This document shows positions 20,240 through 31,817 of a stretch of DNA of 64,000 nucleotides, piece by piece. Every line of letters begins with the position of its first letter. Position 1 is the stretch's first letter. A program made the position numbers and the translations under genes. Under the pieces are notes generated by a model that saw only the letters and a program-made list of their open reading frames with translations, made no database searches and was not told the origin of the DNA. The stretch comes from Trichomonas vaginalis G3 (Eukaryota; Parabasalia; Trichomonadida; Trichomonadidae): assembly GCF_026262505.1 (NCBI RefSeq), contig NC_067205.1:434001-498000 (forward strand), read 5' to 3'.

Positions 20240-20555
20240 AATTCTGTCCAGATCTATATTCATTACTTAAAAATTAAAATCTAAACTGGATAGTTTTTTT
20301 ATCGAAAAACTTCACGCCGATAAACATAATAAAACTTTTCTCGAATAGAATGCATTATACATTTATTCCAAGAAATAATCAATATGAAAAATCACATTCA
20401 ATAATTGTGATGAACATACTTAAAATTTTTGAATTCGAAATCACGGTTAAAACTTTCACTTTTGAGAAATATAAAATTTATTAATGATCAGTTATATTCT
20501 GCCCATCAAATTTATTATAAAATTTGAAATCACATTGAATTTCATAACATTTTTT

Positions 20556-23500
20556 ATGATGATAGTATTTTACTTTCTTTTTTATATTTGAATGGGAATG
20601 CAACCTTGTTGTCAACTGATTTCTCTAATAGCGGAGATACCATGACGATTGTTTCTCAAAATACTTTTGATAATCCTGATTTAGTACAAAATATAATTCA
20701 AAACGGGATAAAAACCATTGTAATATCAGGACCGGACATTACCAATGTTGTGAAAGGAGACTGGGCTTTGGTAATCGAAAAAATATATTTTCGATCCTCA
20801 ATTACGGAAATTCCAGACGCTTTATTTTACAACAGTAAAACAATTCGCGAAGTAGTTTTAGATAAATCTGTAAAGAGAATTCAAACAACTGCATTTGCAC
20901 GTTCTACAATATCAAAAATTAACTTAGAAAACGTTGAATACATTGAAGACAATGCATTTTCAGAATGCGCGAATCTAGAAACGATTAGTGTTAACTACCA
21001 AACTTCATCAGGAGTATTTTCCATGTCAGGATTAACTTCGATCAAGTTTTTGGATAATGCTGTATCTGTTCCTCAAAGAATGTGTATGAATTGTTATAAC
21101 CTAAAAACTGTCAAGCTGAATCCTTCGATTATTGAAATAGAATCCGAGGCCTTTTCAGGGTGCTTTAAGCTAGATACGATCGAATTTAATGGCGCACCAA
21201 TACAGGCTATTAATGATGGGGCATTTATTCAAACATATAATCTTAAAAATTTTGTTATTCAGTCAACAGTCGAAAAAGTTGGTCCCAATGCATTCGAAAA
21301 TTCAGGATTAACAGAAGTTACCATAGAAGATCACAAAGAAATGCTTAATTTAGGTGAAATTTGTTTCAATGGCTGTTCCTACCTTAAAACAATCAAAATT
21401 GGAAAGAACATATCAATAAACAATGCAGAATCAGTGTTTTCTGGTTGCTACGCACTCACAGAAATTGAATTTCAAAATGATATTGAAATGATCGGTACAA
21501 ATTGTTTCATGAATTGCGCTAAACTCAAGACAGTTAAGATCACTGGCATCACCTTCTTATCAGAAAGTTGTTTCTATCGCTGCGTTTCGTTAGAATACAT
21601 AAATCTTTCATCTGCAACATTTTTCGACGATGACTGCTTTGCGTTCTGCTTTAACTTGGATACTGACATTCCTGAAGTCTTTACTGCAAGAGATAATTCT
21701 TTTAAATGGTGTTCAAAGTTAAAGATAAAAGATTTCAATGGTGAATGTTCAGGAAAGTCCACATTCATGTACTGCAATTCTCTAACAGAGATAAACATCA
21801 TTAATAACAAAGTTACAAGTGAATCTACATTCGCTGCATGTGAAAATCTAGAAAAAGTAACAATTTTAAGTGATAAAATAATCATTGGCAAAAATTGTTT
21901 CATGGGATGTTTCAAACTGAAAAAATTAGTTTATTCAGGAGAGATGAGTGCTATTTCATCTAATGCTTTTTATGGTTGTCCAATTGAAGGTGAATTTGTT
22001 TTGAATTTACAAACATTTGGCCTTATTTCACGTTGTGTTGCATTTGCAAAGATCACATCAGTGTATATAAACACTCCACAGTTATTGGATCCATCTTCTT
22101 TCTTTTATAAATGCCAAGATTTGAAAACAATAAGAATTGGTTCAGAAACAACAAGTTTTGCAGGAATATTGTTTGAAGATTGCCAGAATATCGAAAACAT
22201 TGTAATAGAAAGTGGTAATTCCAACTTTGTCTTTGAAAATAATATTTTATATTCAAATGATAAGAAAATCTTATACTTTTACTTGCCAAAGAACACTGCA
22301 ACAGAGTACAATGTTCCTCAATCTGTTGTATCGATATCTCGTGGTTGCTTTAACAATAATAATTATTTAGAAAAAATTACTATTGACCATCAATGTTCAT
22401 TAGGTAAATATATGTTCTTAGAATGCCAGAATTTGCAAAAATTCAATTATAATCCAAAGATTGGCTACTTATCTTTTTATCAAAAAATGTTTTATAATTG
22501 TTTCAACTTAGAAAAGGTTTATTCATCAATTCCTGTAGATGCTGTGGAGGAATATTCATTCTACAACTGTACCAACTTGAAAGAAATTAATTTGGGAACA
22601 GTTATTTCGATCAAAGCTAATTCATTTGAAAATTGTGAGAATCTCGAAGAAGTTGACATTACAAATTGTATAACTATAGGTGTGAGTGCATTCACGAAGT
22701 GTTTGAATCTAAAGAAAGTAACATTTAGCTCAAATTTAGAAACAATTTCAAAATTTTCCTTCAGGTTCACCAATTTAGAGAATGTTGAGTTTCCAAAAGG
22801 ATCTAAGGTTAATGTATATGATGGATCATTCTGTTATATCGATCATATCCATGATTTCAGAGTTAATTCAGACTTTTTCATTATAAGTGAATCCTCTTTA
22901 TGCGGAACCCGAGTAGATAACTTCTATTTCCCTGCAACACTGACAAGATTCCCAGGTGAAGCACTTGCTTCATTGTCAAATCGTCCAAAAGTCAACATTG
23001 ATCCAAATAATCCAAATTTTGTTGTTCAAGACGAAATTGTTTATGAAAAGAACACAGGAACATTTGTTTTCAATATCAATTTCGGTGAAGACGGCGGAAC
23101 AATTGAAATTCCACCATACGTCAGATACATGGAATATGGTTCTGTTGTCACAACTTCTTTCCTTGATATGAATACAGGAAGAATTGTTTCAAGAGGTGCA
23201 ACCACTTTGATTGTTCCTGAAAGCGTTAAAGAGATTGATGAAAATATTATTGTTCTTCCAAATAACATATATCACATGTGTTTCAAAGGAAGATATTTTG
23301 TTGATAACAGTCAATCTTCTGATACAGCAAATCCTTATATTTATGTCACAGAAAATTACAAAATTCCTTATTTTGCAAAACAAATTCCTTTGAGAATTCC
23401 ATGTGGAACAGTAGAATTCAGTAGTTTAAGTTTTAGAAATGTCTTTGGATTGTCTAAGACAGAGATATTCATGATCATTGTCATTCTTTTGGTTTCTTTC

Positions 23501-23623
23501 GCTTTGATATCTTTTATTGCTTACTTCCTTTACAAATATAAGCAGTTATGCAAGAAGAAGAAACAAGAAAAACCAAATGGACTGAAAGGAGTTCCTTATT
23601 CCGATGATGAACCAGACGTCTAA
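20556..23623 (+). CDS. BspA-like leucine-rich-repeat surface protein, one-base frame break at the leader
   Basis: About 1,015 residues. Almost the whole length consists of Treponema/BspA-type leucine-rich repeats of about 23 residues (pattern ..AFSGCFKLDTIEF, ..CFMNCAKLKTVKI). One transmembrane helix follows near the C-terminus (FMIIVILLVSFALISF) and then a 29-residue basic/acidic cytoplasmic tail. This is the large trichomonad BspA-like family, thought to act at the cell surface in adhesion. The main frame is open from 20528 but has no ATG before 20642. A hydrophobic leader starting at the ATG at 20556 (MMIVFYFLF) is one base out of frame, and one more T in the T-run at 20578-20583 would join it. 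TTGTTTGT follows the stop at 23630-23637. Confidence 0.85.
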
Positions 23624-23637
23624 TTCTTATTGTTTGT

Positions 23638-24423
23638 TATTTAATTATTTTGTATTTTTCATTTTAAATGCTAGTGTTTTTACAAAACTATAATTTATCT
23701 TTCACATCAAAGTTATTTATTAATGTCATTGCAGCAAGCTTTAATCAACTTCCATATCAATCATTATGCATCTACAAAATCAACTCATTCAAAAGTCCAT
23801 AGGTAAAATAAGTATACAATGTTTCCAAAAAATTCACTCGTTTTTTTTTTTTTTGCGAAAAAAGACGTGTTCAAAACCTGTCAGTCATTATAGTATCTGG
23901 AATTCAGATCATATAAAGGGGAAAGATGTAGGTTCTCCAGATAGTACACTTAACAATTCCATAAATGAATCGTGCTGATTAAGATTTTTTTCAACGAATA
24001 ATCTCAATTTTCCTAATATTCGTCAGTTCATTGATAACAAAAAGGTGACAAGTTAGATAAATAATGCTAGCATTTATTCTAAGTTTTGGACAAACTTTTT
24101 AGAGTGTCCTATGATGATTAATGATAAATGCAATAGAATTCATAGAATTCATTATCTGCCGATTCAAAAGCAGTTTTACGACCTAATTAGAGAATCAATT
24201 CTAAAATTCCTATGCAATCATATTTTGCAAAAAATATCGTAAAATTTGATTTCAATTGAAAAAAAATTTTTTAGTGATGTATCCCAACTTTATTTTCCTA
24301 CCGAATAAACAAATTCTTAATAAGCCAGAGAAATTATGATTTTTCAAGATGCTCCACATAAAGTTAAAGTTTAGAATTGAATGGATTCAAAAATTGAGAT
24401 TGTTATATAATCTCTCAAATTGA
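23638..24423. other. intergenic stretch without a gene
   Basis: About 790 bases, AT-rich, with a run of T near 23850. No ORF with recognisable content; the right end is the kinase promoter. Confidence 0.45.
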
Positions 24424-25575
24424 ATGTCCCGTTTTCAGCGAATTCTTCCTCCAAAATATTTAAACGGATACCTTTTTGAAGACTTCTTAGGTAAAGGAGC
24501 CTTTTCTTCAGTATACAAAGCAACAAATATTCAAACAAGGCAAAAATTCGCGATTAAAATTTTTCCAAAATCAAATCTTAAAACGATAAAGGATCAAGAA
24601 AGATTCCAACACGAAATCGATAGCATGTCTCTATTCAAATGCGATTACATTGTTAAATTACATGGCTTTTTTTGGGATACAAATAACTTTTATCTTGTTC
24701 TTGATTTATGCGAAGGAGGCGAGTTATACGATTACATCATTGAAAACGATAAGCTTGGTGAGGCAACGGCCGCCTTGGTTTTTAAAGAAATCGCCATCGG
24801 CATATCATATTCTCATTCTTTTGGAGTTGCCCATAGAGATATCAAACCTCAAAATATTTTGATCACAGAATTTCCGAATATTAAAATAACCGATTTTGGC
24901 TTATGTGGCATAATCGAAAGCTCACAATTGATGAACGGTTTTTGCGGGTCACCTACTTATTGTTCTCCAGAATGCTTAACTAGACAGCAGTACGACGGTA
25001 GACTTAGCGATATCTGGTCTATGGGCGTATTGCTTTATACTATGGTTGTTGGTTCACCTCCTTGGAATACGACGTCATCTGCCAACCTTTTAGATCAGAT
25101 ATTTGCAGATAACATTCAATATCCAAGTCACATTTCCAAGCTTTGCAGAAGTTTAATCAGTTCGATGCTTAAGATTAACCCATTCGAAAGAATTACAATG
25201 GATGAAATTATGAATCATCCTTGGCTGAAGATCGCCCATTTCTCGCCAAGTAAAAACGAGAACCTAAATCCCGCACAACCCTTATTTACTATACCAGAAA
25301 AACCTCTTGCTCTTTTAGAACTTGATAGATCTATCTCGTGCAGCTTTAAACTACATTCAGAACACGGAATCGTTCCTCCATTTGGAATTTCAAAGTCAGA
25401 TTCGGCAAGCAACCCTAATCAGATTACTATCACAAAGCCAAACTTACCATGCTTAGCCAGAAACGGCCGACCAAGAAAGAAATGCACTTCTGTCGGACCA
25501 ATGTCAATTCATTCTCATTCAATGCTCGGTATACCACTTATGACTTCACAGCTTAATTGCTTAAAGCCAAAGTAA
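24424..25575 (+). CDS. serine/threonine protein kinase, CAMK/AMPK-like
   Basis: A 383-residue protein with a complete kinase domain at about residues 17-270: glycine loop GKGAFSSV (23-30), the lysine in FAIKIF (about 45), HRDIKPQN (137-144), DFGL (157-160), GSPTYCSPE in place of the usual APE segment (about 175-183), and DIWSMGVLLYTM. This pattern fits the CAMK/SNF1-like kinases that are expanded in trichomonads. The C-terminal 110 residues are Ser/Pro/Asn-rich without a known regulatory domain. All catalytic residues are present, so it should be active. TTGTTTGT occurs twice after the stop (25583 and 25592). Confidence 0.93.
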   Translation: MSRFQRILPPKYLNGYLFEDFLGKGAFSSVYKATNIQTRQKFAIKIFPKSNLKTIKDQERFQHEIDSMSLFKCDYIVKLHGFFWDTNNFYLVLDLCEGGELYDYIIENDKLGEATAALVFKEIAIGISYSHSFGVAHRDIKPQNILITEFPNIKITDFGLCGIIESSQLMNGFCGSPTYCSPECLTRQQYDGRLSDIWSMGVLLYTMVVGSPPWNTTSSANLLDQIFADNIQYPSHISKLCRSLISSMLKINPFERITMDEIMNHPWLKIAHFSPSKNENLNPAQPLFTIPEKPLALLELDRSISCSFKLHSEHGIVPPFGISKSDSASNPNQITITKPNLPCLARNGRPRKKCTSVGPMSIHSHSMLGIPLMTSQLNCLKPK

Positions 25576-25767
25576 CCAGATATTGTTTGTTTTGTTTGTA
25601 TTAAAATTTATGTAATTTTTAATTTTTTTACAACGTTTTTTCATATTCTTATATACTAATACCAACTAAAAAGTTTGATCCCGCTATGGAGATACAGAAT
25701 TAAGAAAATAAATTTCTAATTTGGTAAAGATAGAAAACAAAATTTATTATAAACAAAACAAAAAAGG

Positions 25768-26403
25768 TTAATTTGGTCGAATAACAGGAGGATTTTGCTG
25801 TAAATTAGTCTGCATTGCAGGTTTTGGAGGTATAAGAGATGGATTTAATGTAGCGGTGGCTCTGAGTATTTGTGGTAATATAACTTTAGGTTGAGGTATT
25901 GGTGTGTTTACTGATTGCTTTGTCGAAGTAATTATAGTTACATTTGGTGCAATCGTAACGACGTTTGGCGGAAAGCGCGATTTATCTGTTGATGCAGGAA
26001 CTACGGGTGGTTGTACTAGGTATTTTTGAAAATTAGGCTTGTTTTTGAGATTTTTCCATTTATCACCTATATCTCCAGATCTACGATCATTTTTCAGGAA
26101 TATATCTTTATGGTATTCATATATCTTAGCCCATTTGCCTAATCCAAACTTCTTAATACCATCTTCAATTGCATCTACTTCTTCTTTTGTCCAAGGGATA
26201 CCAGAGCGTTTCTTTTCAGGTTTTGCATTTTCCTGAGTGGTTTGTCCTTTAAAATCCGGAATTTCTGTTTGTTGGATTTCTCCAAGAGCAATTAACTCAG
26301 AAAACCCTTCTAAAATCTCTGTATACTGAACATTACGCCTAAGTAATTGATTTTGAAATTGTTTGATCTCCCCTTCGGTTGGCGTAAATCGGGGAGTTTT
26401 CAT
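25768..26403 (-). CDS. single-repeat (telobox-like) Myb protein
   Basis: A 211-residue protein with one Myb/SANT repeat at about residues 69-123 (GIPWTKEEVDAIEDGIKKFG, then KWAKI, and GDKWKNLKNK in the third helix). The recognition helix resembles the telobox Myb of telomere-binding proteins (VDLKDKWRN type). The C-terminal half is Pro/Ile/Thr-rich and disordered. Telomeric or promoter DNA binding are both possible. The first ATG is at 26403. The stop lies close to the kinase 3' end, so the two genes converge. TTGTTTAT-like sequence (TTTTGTTTTGTTTAT on the coding strand) follows the stop. Confidence 0.8.
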   Translation of the reverse strand: MKTPRFTPTEGEIKQFQNQLLRRNVQYTEILEGFSELIALGEIQQTEIPDFKGQTTQENAKPEKKRSGIPWTKEEVDAIEDGIKKFGLGKWAKIYEYHKDIFLKNDRRSGDIGDKWKNLKNKPNFQKYLVQPPVVPASTDKSRFPPNVVTIAPNVTIITSTKQSVNTPIPQPKVILPQILRATATLNPSLIPPKPAMQTNLQQNPPVIRPN

Positions 26404-26776
26404 CAACTGGATAAAAGTGACATTTCCAGAACTCGAATATTAATAAGCATGAAAATCCTTTCTTCCATGATGCACGTACATAATACACATCAATACACGA
26501 ATATTTTTAACAAGAAACTGCTTTCATAACTGCATATCAGTTTTCGATGTCTATTGATTAATAATTAGGTACATTTTTCTATGCATTTAAATAGACAAAG
26601 CAATTTTTGGGGTAGAATCAATGATATGCGTGCTCAATAGTACCTTTACCACTATGACAAATATATAATTACATGCTATGATTAAAATCCAATTATACTG
26701 AATTAAGACATAAGAAATATGAATAATTTAGTCAACAAACAAAAGATAATTATGATATAATAAGATTAAACTTAAT
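26404..26776. other. intergenic, with a 3' motif of the RasGEF gene
   Basis: No gene. On the minus strand TTGTTTGT at 26742-26735 lies about 35 bases after the RasGEF stop codon. Confidence 0.5.
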
Positions 26777-28219
26777 TTATCTATTATACATGGTTTCTTG
26801 AAGAGCAGAAATCTGCATGAGCTTGACACTATCTAGGAGATCCTTAGAAATGTTGAACAAAATTTTTTGAATCGTTATATCTTCTCTAATTTCATACTTA
26901 ACCTTTTGATACTTTTGGACAGCAGCATATAATTCATATGCTTTTCCTATTGTAGGAATATCGATTTTGTTGTCATTCGTATGAAATTCGTTCATCTCTT
27001 GGAAATATACCCAATCTTTTTGGAAACAGCCGAAGAAAGGAACACATGGAGGATGGCTAATTAATACAGCTTGTCTGTAACCATGGAAATTGTTGTTGAA
27101 ACTGCAAATATTCTTGATTGTTTCAAATTCGCGTTTTGTTTTTGGACCCATGGTTTTCCATGCTTCTTCAATAGTACTCTTGAGCCTTTCGACAGAAGGA
27201 TGCGTAATTCCGCCATAAATCGAAAACATGCCACAAAAATCGTTAACTTTTCTGAGTTCAAATAAGATGCTGACCCACATAGAGTAAACCGTAGCACGAA
27301 CCTTAACTTCTCTTTCGAAAATAACCGAGAAAGCGACGAAATGTGATAAAGTATCGAAATGTTCTTGCAAGAAACTGATTGAAGGAGAATTCTTTGCAGT
27401 CAATTGGCCACCAATGCAGGCAATAACGTCTCTAGGACTTATAGCTCCGAAAATCAAGGAATCTTGTAATGCGATCTGGAGTGCGATCTGCTGAGGATGA
27501 GTCTTTTGAAGAATCGGGAATGTTGATTTAGGACCCAAAATCTTATTATCAGTTGTTTTCAGCATAAGTGAAGTCAAATCATCAACAACTGTTTCATTCA
27601 TAATGGCCATTTGATTACTTAAACTTGTAATCATAATCTTTTCTGCTTCAGAAAGGTGTCCAATTGAAACCATGTTGTAGAAAAGTTGAATTGCATTTAA
27701 TAAAGTCTCGTTGAAATAAAATGGTGCAAGAGACATCCACATGATCAAGAATGTAATGACTCTCTTACGAGTTTGCTCTAGCTCAACAAGTGATGTGACA
27801 TTTGCTAAAGAAGAATTATAATTTGTGAAATAGCGTGCAAATAGGCATGCAAGTAGATATTTTGGTGAGTTAAATAGAGGGAATGTGATAAGGAACTGTG
27901 CTGCAAGATTTTTCCAATTTCCTTCGGATGTAAGAAGAATGACAAGGTGCTCAAAACTTAATTTTTTAACCGTATCGACGTAATCTTTAGTTAATTGAAC
28001 ATCTGGGGGCAAAGTCTTAACAACATTCATAAGCATTTGCTTTTCGATTGGTAATAATGATAATGCATTGCAAAGATGTCCTAAAATTGATCCGGCAGAT
28101 AAATCTAACGGGGGTTCAGCCTCATTGAATATATCATCATCATTGTAATCGAAAGGATCAAGCGCATTGCAAAGCACTTTCATGAATAACGGGGTCTTGT
28201 TATATTCAGTAGTGCACAT
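26777..28219 (-). CDS. RasGEF-domain protein
   Basis: A 480-residue protein. The C-terminal half has the Cdc25/RasGEF layout: LQDSLIFGAISPRDVI, HFDTLSHFVAFSVIFE, FCGMFSIYGGITHPSVERL, and the conserved PPCVPFFGCFQKDWVYFQE, which corresponds to the PCIPYLG...D..F region of RasGEF domains. The N-terminal 180 residues are helical and correspond to a RasGEF N-terminal-like region. It should promote GDP release from a Ras-like GTPase in the cytosol. Very similar proteins of this size are typical of trichomonads. The 3' TTGTTTGT is present. Confidence 0.85.
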   Translation of the reverse strand: MCTTEYNKTPLFMKVLCNALDPFDYNDDDIFNEAEPPLDLSAGSILGHLCNALSLLPIEKQMLMNVVKTLPPDVQLTKDYVDTVKKLSFEHLVILLTSEGNWKNLAAQFLITFPLFNSPKYLLACLFARYFTNYNSSLANVTSLVELEQTRKRVITFLIMWMSLAPFYFNETLLNAIQLFYNMVSIGHLSEAEKIMITSLSNQMAIMNETVVDDLTSLMLKTTDNKILGPKSTFPILQKTHPQQIALQIALQDSLIFGAISPRDVIACIGGQLTAKNSPSISFLQEHFDTLSHFVAFSVIFEREVKVRATVYSMWVSILFELRKVNDFCGMFSIYGGITHPSVERLKSTIEEAWKTMGPKTKREFETIKNICSFNNNFHGYRQAVLISHPPCVPFFGCFQKDWVYFQEMNEFHTNDNKIDIPTIGKAYELYAAVQKYQKVKYEIREDITIQKILFNISKDLLDSVKLMQISALQETMYNR

Positions 28220-28819
28220 AAAAAATAGGACCCAGAACTATTTTATATCGGAATAATTCAATTTTTCAGAATATAAAATTTACAAATATTTACGGGCGAG
28301 TCTATTCTGACAACCAAATACAACAGTTAAGAAATAATTTGTAAATGTAAAAATTGGCGAATTAAATTTAATTCTTATGAATTTTACATCAATGTCATTT
28401 CGAATCACTAATTTCATTGATTCAGCTATTGATTTTATTTTAATGAAGGATGTAAAAGGAGACCACAATGATATTTTTGTCCAAATACACATCTTTTCTC
28501 CTGGGACCACCAAATATCAATCATTTCAAAAGATATTAGATGAGATCAATTAATTCTTAGCATACATTATAATCTTTGCTTGCAACCTATGAATAGCTTT
28601 CAATATTTATCCGATCATGCAAGAATTAGAGTTTAGACTTTAGATGATAATTTTTATTATAACTAGCTTCAGTATATGGCAACCCCAATATTAGAGCTAT
28701 TGATGGCATCAATTTTCCATTTTTTCATTGTTTTTCTGTTTCTTTCACTGTAACCTTCTTGCTCTTGTGAAATTACAATTTGTGTCAAGTAGAAAATAAA
28801 ATTCAGACTTTTACAAAAT
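28220..28819. other. intergenic stretch between divergent genes
   Basis: 600 bases holding the promoters of the RasGEF gene (minus) and the next gene (plus). A short minus-strand ORF at 28280-28513 has no family resemblance, and I do not call it a gene. Confidence 0.4.
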
Positions 28820-29695
28820 ATGAAGAAAGGTCAGCAGCTTGGAGAACTGGATGCCATGTCGCGTTCAAGGACTAAGCGTGTAGCTTTAACTAAAAAAATC
28901 AGATCAGACTATCTAGATGAAATTAGAGACATTGTTCATCAGACTGATTTTTTATTAAAACATACTAATGCACCACCAAGAAGATTACCAGGTTGGCTGT
29001 CATCACCAAAACCAATTGAAAAGATTGTTGTTAAGATCCCCGAAGATCCGGAAGAAAAATACAGGTTTCTGAACACTCCACCCAAATCCCTTACTCCGAA
29101 GCGGCCACTTAAAAAGGTCCACCTAACAAAACGCTTTAATGGCGGCGTTGACGATTACGTTTATACATCAAAAGTCAAACTATCCAAACTTGAAGATGAA
29201 TATCCACAGAAAGATGAGCAATTAACCCCTCAAAAGGACGAATTCGATGAAGAAGAAATGATTCTTAGCCCAGCATCAGAAAATTCTGAAACAGAAAAAA
29301 TTGTAATGGAGAATGCTGAAGAAGAAAAAGCTAATAAGATAGAGGAATTGATTACTGAGAAAATGAATGATACAATGGATGAGCTTATAGAGATTTTCGA
29401 TGAGCCAAAGCCGGCAAGATCAGAATCATTCGAAAATTCTCCTTTAGCATTGAACCACCAAAAGGAAAATTCTCCAGAAGAGGAAGAGAAAATAGAAAAA
29501 CCAACAAATCAAGATAACAAATTCAATACCCCAACAAAATCTGACGAAATCCACGAAGAAGAGGAAGAAATCATACTACCAGGAAGTCCTGATGCATTAA
29601 ATAAAGATATCTTTGCTCAGGAAAGCAGTGATGCCGATTCAGATATTAATTTCGAAGTTGATGCACTTATAGAGAAATATAAGAATATGAATTAA
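28820..29695 (+). CDS. unknown acidic, disordered protein
   Basis: A 291-residue protein. The first 130 residues are basic with a possible helix (DYLDEIRDIVHQTDFLLKHT) and Pro-rich text. The rest is strongly acidic and Glu/Asp/Ser/Pro-rich, and ends in a short helix (INFEVDALIEKYKNMN). No domain is recognised. It could be a chromatin, RNA or cytoskeletal adaptor, but nothing in the sequence decides this. GTGTTTGTTC, similar to the common 3' motif, lies about 45 bases after the stop. Confidence 0.6.
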   Translation: MKKGQQLGELDAMSRSRTKRVALTKKIRSDYLDEIRDIVHQTDFLLKHTNAPPRRLPGWLSSPKPIEKIVVKIPEDPEEKYRFLNTPPKSLTPKRPLKKVHLTKRFNGGVDDYVYTSKVKLSKLEDEYPQKDEQLTPQKDEFDEEEMILSPASENSETEKIVMENAEEEKANKIEELITEKMNDTMDELIEIFDEPKPARSESFENSPLALNHQKENSPEEEEKIEKPTNQDNKFNTPTKSDEIHEEEEEIILPGSPDALNKDIFAQESSDADSDINFEVDALIEKYKNMN

Positions 29696-30797
29696 GTCAA
29701 TTTGTTATTTTTATGTTATTTATTGATGATCCATAAAGTGTTTGTTCTTTCATTTTATTTTTCATAAATTGTGTTATCTATCCACTTTAATCATCTGCTT
29801 TTCATTAGAAGATACGAAAGTGAATTACTCCCAAAGTTGTCTTTTTCTTTGGTATCTATGCCATTGTAATTAAGAAATAATAGTGACTACTTGTTGTTGC
29901 ATGAGCTGCAAAATGGAGAGGAGAATTTCCTGAATTATTTTTCGAATTGATAATTTCATTATAAATAATTTCATGATAGATGAGGCGTTTGGCTATTTTG
30001 AATGTTATCATAAATAGTCATTATAATATAGATGAATAATATACTTCCAGTCTCTATGGTATAACGTTGCAATGTTTTGAACCTGAGGGTCAGCATAGTC
30101 TGTGTTTTTTTTTAGAGATGAAATTGGTATGGAATGGTAAAATGTAAATAAGATAGATTGATACAGCCAAAATATTTTTTATAGAGACGTAATTGGTACG
30201 GAATGGCAGAATAATTATCAGGCTCCTTATTCATGGAATAAGTTCCATTTGTTATTCTTAGAATAGCATTTTTTAGTATGATTTTGTATATAGGCTTTTA
30301 TAATATCCAATGATTGATATGATCTGGTATATTTGTAGTTTTGAAACAGTATGGGTATGTTGTAAGTTTTCCATGATCATCTTGTAAATATTGTTTATTT
30401 CAACTTCATTTTCTCTTTTTATATTGGAATAATTAAGAAAAATTTCTCATGATAGCTTCTGAATTGCCCCACACATCATCATATATATCTTTTGCGTGTC
30501 TTGTTGATTTAACATTAGCAAAAATAGACTTGTAGCATGATATCATATTTTTGACATTCAAATATATCAACGATAGTAGTCGTTTGGTCAAATCAGTGAC
30601 TCTGTGCGCCATTTTATCTTTTTTGCAAATCAAATTTAGCACTACGCATAATGTAGTTCAGATATTAAACAATGAGAACTAAATTTATTCGATCGAATAA
30701 TTCTCCACTTTTCTCAATTGAATTAAGGGAGATTGGGACAAAGTTGCAATTCGGCACTTTTTGTAAAAAAAATGGGGTCATACTCATAATGAATAGA
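29696..30797. other. gene-free stretch with a short direct repeat
   Basis: No gene is supported. Two imperfect direct copies of about 30 bp (AGAGATGAAATTGGTATGGA near 30114 and AGAGACGTAATTGGTACGGA near 30183) lie about 70 bases apart. Confidence 0.4.
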
Positions 30798-31166
30798 GAC
30801 TTATAGCCAAGTCTTGATATCATGCAGGGAGAATATACATTGATAAGCAATTATATTTTATAGTAGTAGTATTCAGAAATTCTTACAATTTACAATACAA
30901 TTTTCAAAAATGGATAAAGACTTATAGCCAAGTCTTGATATCATGCAGGGAGAATATACATTGATAAGCAATTATATTTTATAGTAGTAGTATTCAGAAA
31001 TTCTTACAATTTACAATACAATTTTCAAAAATGGATAAAGACTTATAGCCAAGTCTTGATATCATGCAGGGAGAATATACATTGATAAGCAATTATATTT
31101 TATAGTAGTAGTATTCAGAAATTCTTACAATTTACAATACAATTTTCAAAAATGGATAAAGACTTA
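30798..31166. repeat. 121-bp tandem repeat, three full copies
   Basis: Copies start at GACTTATAGCC at 30798, 30919 and 31040, with an exact spacing of 121 bp and almost no differences. A fourth copy starts at 31161 and is cut after GACTTA by the Polinton. The same repeat resumes after the element at 54321 for 34 bases. Each unit contains the short inverted repeat GACTT-ATAGCC-AAGTC. Confidence 0.9.
31162..31166. repeat. target-site duplication (left), ACTTA
   Basis: ACTTA immediately outside the left end of the element, repeated at 54321-54325 outside the right end. The empty site can be read in the neighbouring tandem-repeat units (GACTTATAGCC). Confidence 0.85.
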
Positions 31167-31359
31167 AGTTAGTATGGGTTAGTTGGGTACTGTGGCACTG
31201 CGCACCTACTTACCCATTATATGTGAATTTGACACTTTACGAAACCGCTAACGTATATTTTACAACACAAACGACAACACTAACTTAACCTTAAATATTT
31301 ACAAAGCTGCCAACCACTTCACCCCACTAACGAACTCACTAATGAAAAAATAAACGTTC

Positions 31360-31644
31360 TCATAAATTTTCTTCTATATCTTCATCGTCAATGTTAACTC
31401 TATTGTAGTCATACTTGAAGTCATAAAGTTTCTCAAGTTTTGAAATGCATAGTCTTGTTAACTTACCTTCATCATCATAAGTTTTTATAAAACTACCATG
31501 ACAATCTTTATACACAGTCAATGAAAAGTCAACTGGTCTCGGATGTATTTGAAAGAACATGTTATGCTCAGGAAGGAAGAATAAATGTTTAAATGTATGT
31601 TTGTTATACTGTGGAATTCGAATGAGTTGCTTTTGTTCTGTCAT
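31360..31644 (-). CDS. TIR-encoded 94-residue protein (left copy)
   Basis: A small protein of unknown function lying completely within the left TIR, transcribed toward the element end. It begins MTEQKQLIRIPQYNKHTFKH and ends in an acidic tail (DDEDIEENL). The other TIR carries the same gene at 53843-54127, with only two residues different (QI versus TL near residue 31). No domain is recognised. The stop is TGA. A T-rich promoter-like stretch with TTTTTATTTGGATGTAAATG precedes the ATG, as for other genes of this element. Confidence 0.75.
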   Translation of the reverse strand: MTEQKQLIRIPQYNKHTFKHLFFLPEHNMFFQIHPRPVDFSLTVYKDCHGSFIKTYDDEGKLTRLCISKLEKLYDFKYDYNRVNIDDEDIEENL

Positions 31645-31754
31645 TTACATCCAAATAAAAATTTTCAGTAAAAATAAAAAATAAACTTAAAAATTAATGA
31701 TATCACCACTCCCACACGTATGAAAACATAGCGCAAAAATAAATTTAGGTGAAG

Positions 31755-31770
31755 AGGTGAGATCTCACCT
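31755..31770. repeat. palindrome AGGTGAGATCTCACCT, copy 1
   Basis: Perfect 16-bp palindrome in the left TIR, flanked by TTAGGTGAAG on the left and CTTTTTTCACC on the right. It lies between two minus-strand genes. Confidence 0.9.
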
Positions 31771-31817
31771 CTTTTTTCACCTGTTTTTTCACCCTATTGA
31801 ATTCATTACTTTATAAC

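Noticed and set aside
28280-28513. 77-residue minus-strand ORF
   Set aside because: No recognisable content or 3' motif; probably chance.
30798-31166. CRISPR or telomeric array
   Set aside because: The units are 121 bp, contiguous and without spacers, and not a telomere-like short repeat.
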